Origin: Adiantum capillus-veneris
Lineage: Eukaryota; Streptophyta; Polypodiopsida; Polypodiales; Pteridaceae
Reading direction: 5' to 3'
Assembly: GCA_014529385.2 (NCBI GenBank)
Contig: CM043963.1
Location: 99,997,412-100,061,411 of the forward strand
DNA: 64,000 nt
A model generated the notes under the pieces. The model was not told the origin of the DNA. It saw only the letters and a program-made list of their open reading frames with translations, and made no database searches. Numbering within the stretch: the stretch's first letter is position 1; the number at the start of each line of letters is the position of its first letter. Shown here piece after piece: positions 62,390 through 64,000 of this stretch. The translations under genes and the position numbers were made by a program.

Positions 62390-64000
62390 TTGCCACAGTG
62401 AGTTACCTCACCCTACCAAAATCACCCAAACACTGTGGCTATCCCTACCATTTCATTGTACATAGGCGTGCGTGAGTCACGGGACTTTTCCCATATCTTC
62501 TTAAAAAACCCTCAATTAGCTAGTCATTGGGCTAGTTGAGCCAAAAAAAATAAAATAAAATAAAAAATATAAGTATATTATGGCCCATGCGTATGTAAAT
62601 ATTTCTTTGTATATAGGGCCTAAATAAAAGATTTTTTTCATAATTATTTTGGTATTTATTTAAATATTTCTACCTAGGTGTGTGTTATTTATGCTCTGTA
62701 CATTGCCTCACCATTATCACAATTTTTCTTACCATTCTTCATACCCTTTATTCCATATAGAAATATTTTCATGTAAGCTTCTCTTATATTTGGTGTAACT
62801 CCACCCCAACAAAAATCCAAAAAAACTAGTTTTATTTATGTGTATTTTTTTTCACTATTGTGATTTTTCCCTTCCTACATCTATATTGTTTTTTTTCTAA
62901 AAAATTAGAACACCAAAAATATTTATCTTTTTATGGTAGCCTCATAATGAGAGAGATTTCTTTTGACCCCTTTATATTTTTTCCACTTATATTATTTATA
63001 TTTGACATGTACATATTTTTTAGACCCCTCAATATTTGATTTTCTTAGTTGTACTATTCACTTATATCATAATCTCAACAATATCTTCAATTATAGACCT
63101 ACCAAATAAGGTCAAAGGTAGGTGGCATGCATACATGCACTATGGAGGGCTCACTCTTGGAGGTATTCAAAAGAATCATCCAAAGAAAGACCCCACAAGG
63201 ACCTTGTGCAGTGGAAAAAAACGGTCGGTTTTGCTGAATTTTTAAAGTTCACTTGCTCTCCGAATTTGAAAAGGTGATACGAACAAAAGTTGTAGCTCGT
63301 GGGCTGAACTTTTGCCTCAAATTTTTTCATATTTTGTTGAGCTACGATCTGTGAGCTATGATTTTATTAGTGGACCCCAGTTTTCCCATGCTATGCAGCC
63401 ACACTCTCTCTTCCACTTTATCATTTTCCTCTTTCACACACACTTCTCCACTCATCATCCCCACCTCTCTCACCACTCCTCTCTGCACCCTACTCACCTT
63501 CTCCTCAACCTTGAAGAATAAGAGAAACCATGGTGAACTCATACCTCCCACACACAATTCCATTCCAAAATTGACCACCTAGTCTCATTTTTCCTCCTCC
63601 AATTTACCCATATCTATCAAAAAAACCACAAAATTCAACCTCTTCTCTTAAAAGATAGCATCATGGTGGTTGATTACTCAGCTTCAATTACCTTGTCTCT
63701 CAAGGAAGGTCAAGAGTGGAGAAAAATGTACCGTCAAAGCTAGTGGACCGTCAACAAGCATCAAAATTGGCCCTACTCAAGACACTTGGAGCATCAACCT
63801 TGTAAGAAATCCACCTTTTCTTACCTCTTAAGAGTTTTTCTTCCTTATTTGTATCCTACATGGATACTCCCATTGTAAATATCCAATTTCATTTGTAAAT
63901 TAATACTAACTCTACTAACACTAACCCACTATGAAAAGTCCTATCACCTCCATTTCTCTCCTCTCTCTTTCCCCACCAACTTCTTGATAATTCCAAGCAA
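62362..64000 (+). repeat. 3' LTR of element B, incomplete
   Basis: Begins TGATAGCCGTTTTTT just after a decayed polypurine tract and is the inverse of 3077 down to about 1480. Shared landmarks include aaccctcaattagctagtca, taagtatattatgg, gtgtgttatttatgc and the gtggaccgtcaacaagcatc block. It retains the 74-codon ORF (63358-63582) seen at 7290-7066. Confidence 0.85.

Larger units (their letters stand above)
59657..64000 (+). mobile_element. Element B: pol-bearing gypsy element, 5' truncated, 3' LTR running off the window
   Basis: RT-RNase H-integrase with a chromodomain-like tail, then an LTR of the same family as element A in opposite orientation. Gag and protease are missing. It is the best preserved polymerase gene in the window and the likely type of enzyme source for A-family copies. 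Confidence 0.88.

Overview
The window looks like intergenic DNA from a large-genome land plant. It is almost entirely LTR retrotransposons in various states of decay, with DNA-transposon remnants, MITE-like insertions, microsatellites and long AT-rich stretches of no recognisable content. No host gene, tRNA, rRNA or organellar gene could be supported. The plant assignment rests on a tRNA-iMet primer site (TGGTATCAGAGC), plant-type Ty3/gypsy chromovirus and Ty1/copia polyproteins, and a CACTA-type remnant. A gymnosperm or another repeat-rich lineage is a guess.

Layout. 1-448: 68-bp satellite with a palindrome in each unit. 449-~7783: element A (minus strand), 2.6-kb LTRs around a gag-only interior; its 5' LTR is cut off at ~7783. 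~7784-18777: element C (minus), gag plus protease with ~1.1-kb LTRs. Element D (plus, 11249-16727) lies inside C; it is structurally complete, has 5-bp target-site duplications and codes only for gag. 18778-~19200: element E, a chromodomain tail, PPT and start of a 3' LTR. 20562-21322: CACTA-type remnant (DUF4216-like). ~21878-24449: decayed LTR element J. 25540-26500: minus-strand integrase remnant. ~26500-33950: mostly unassigned. 34004-~36150: element F (minus, gag, PBS, LTR start). ~36890-43012: element G (plus, degenerate gypsy pol). 43050-47100: unassigned. 47100-47720: GA and poly-G tracts. 48330-48837: minus-strand integrase/chromodomain fragment. 48830-55260: element I (plus), a decayed pol-bearing relative of D, carrying a MITE. 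55985-58996: element H (plus, Ty1/copia), with a second MITE. 59657-64000: element B (plus), a nearly intact RT-RNaseH-integrase ORF followed by an LTR of the A family.

How the pieces relate. A and B share an LTR family, as do D and I. In each pair one member has pol and the other has only gag, which suggests that gag-only derivatives relied on enzymes from pol-bearing relatives. C is another gag(-pro)-only element.

The most interesting inference concerns D and I. The LTR carries a 59-codon ORF that ends exactly at a CCG/GTAAGA splice donor. An acceptor just before gag restores the same phase, so the Gag N-terminus may be encoded in the LTR and joined by splicing. The intron would remove the primer-binding site, a 19-bp minisatellite and an array of small hairpins, leaving those only on unspliced genomic RNA, as with a retroviral packaging signal.
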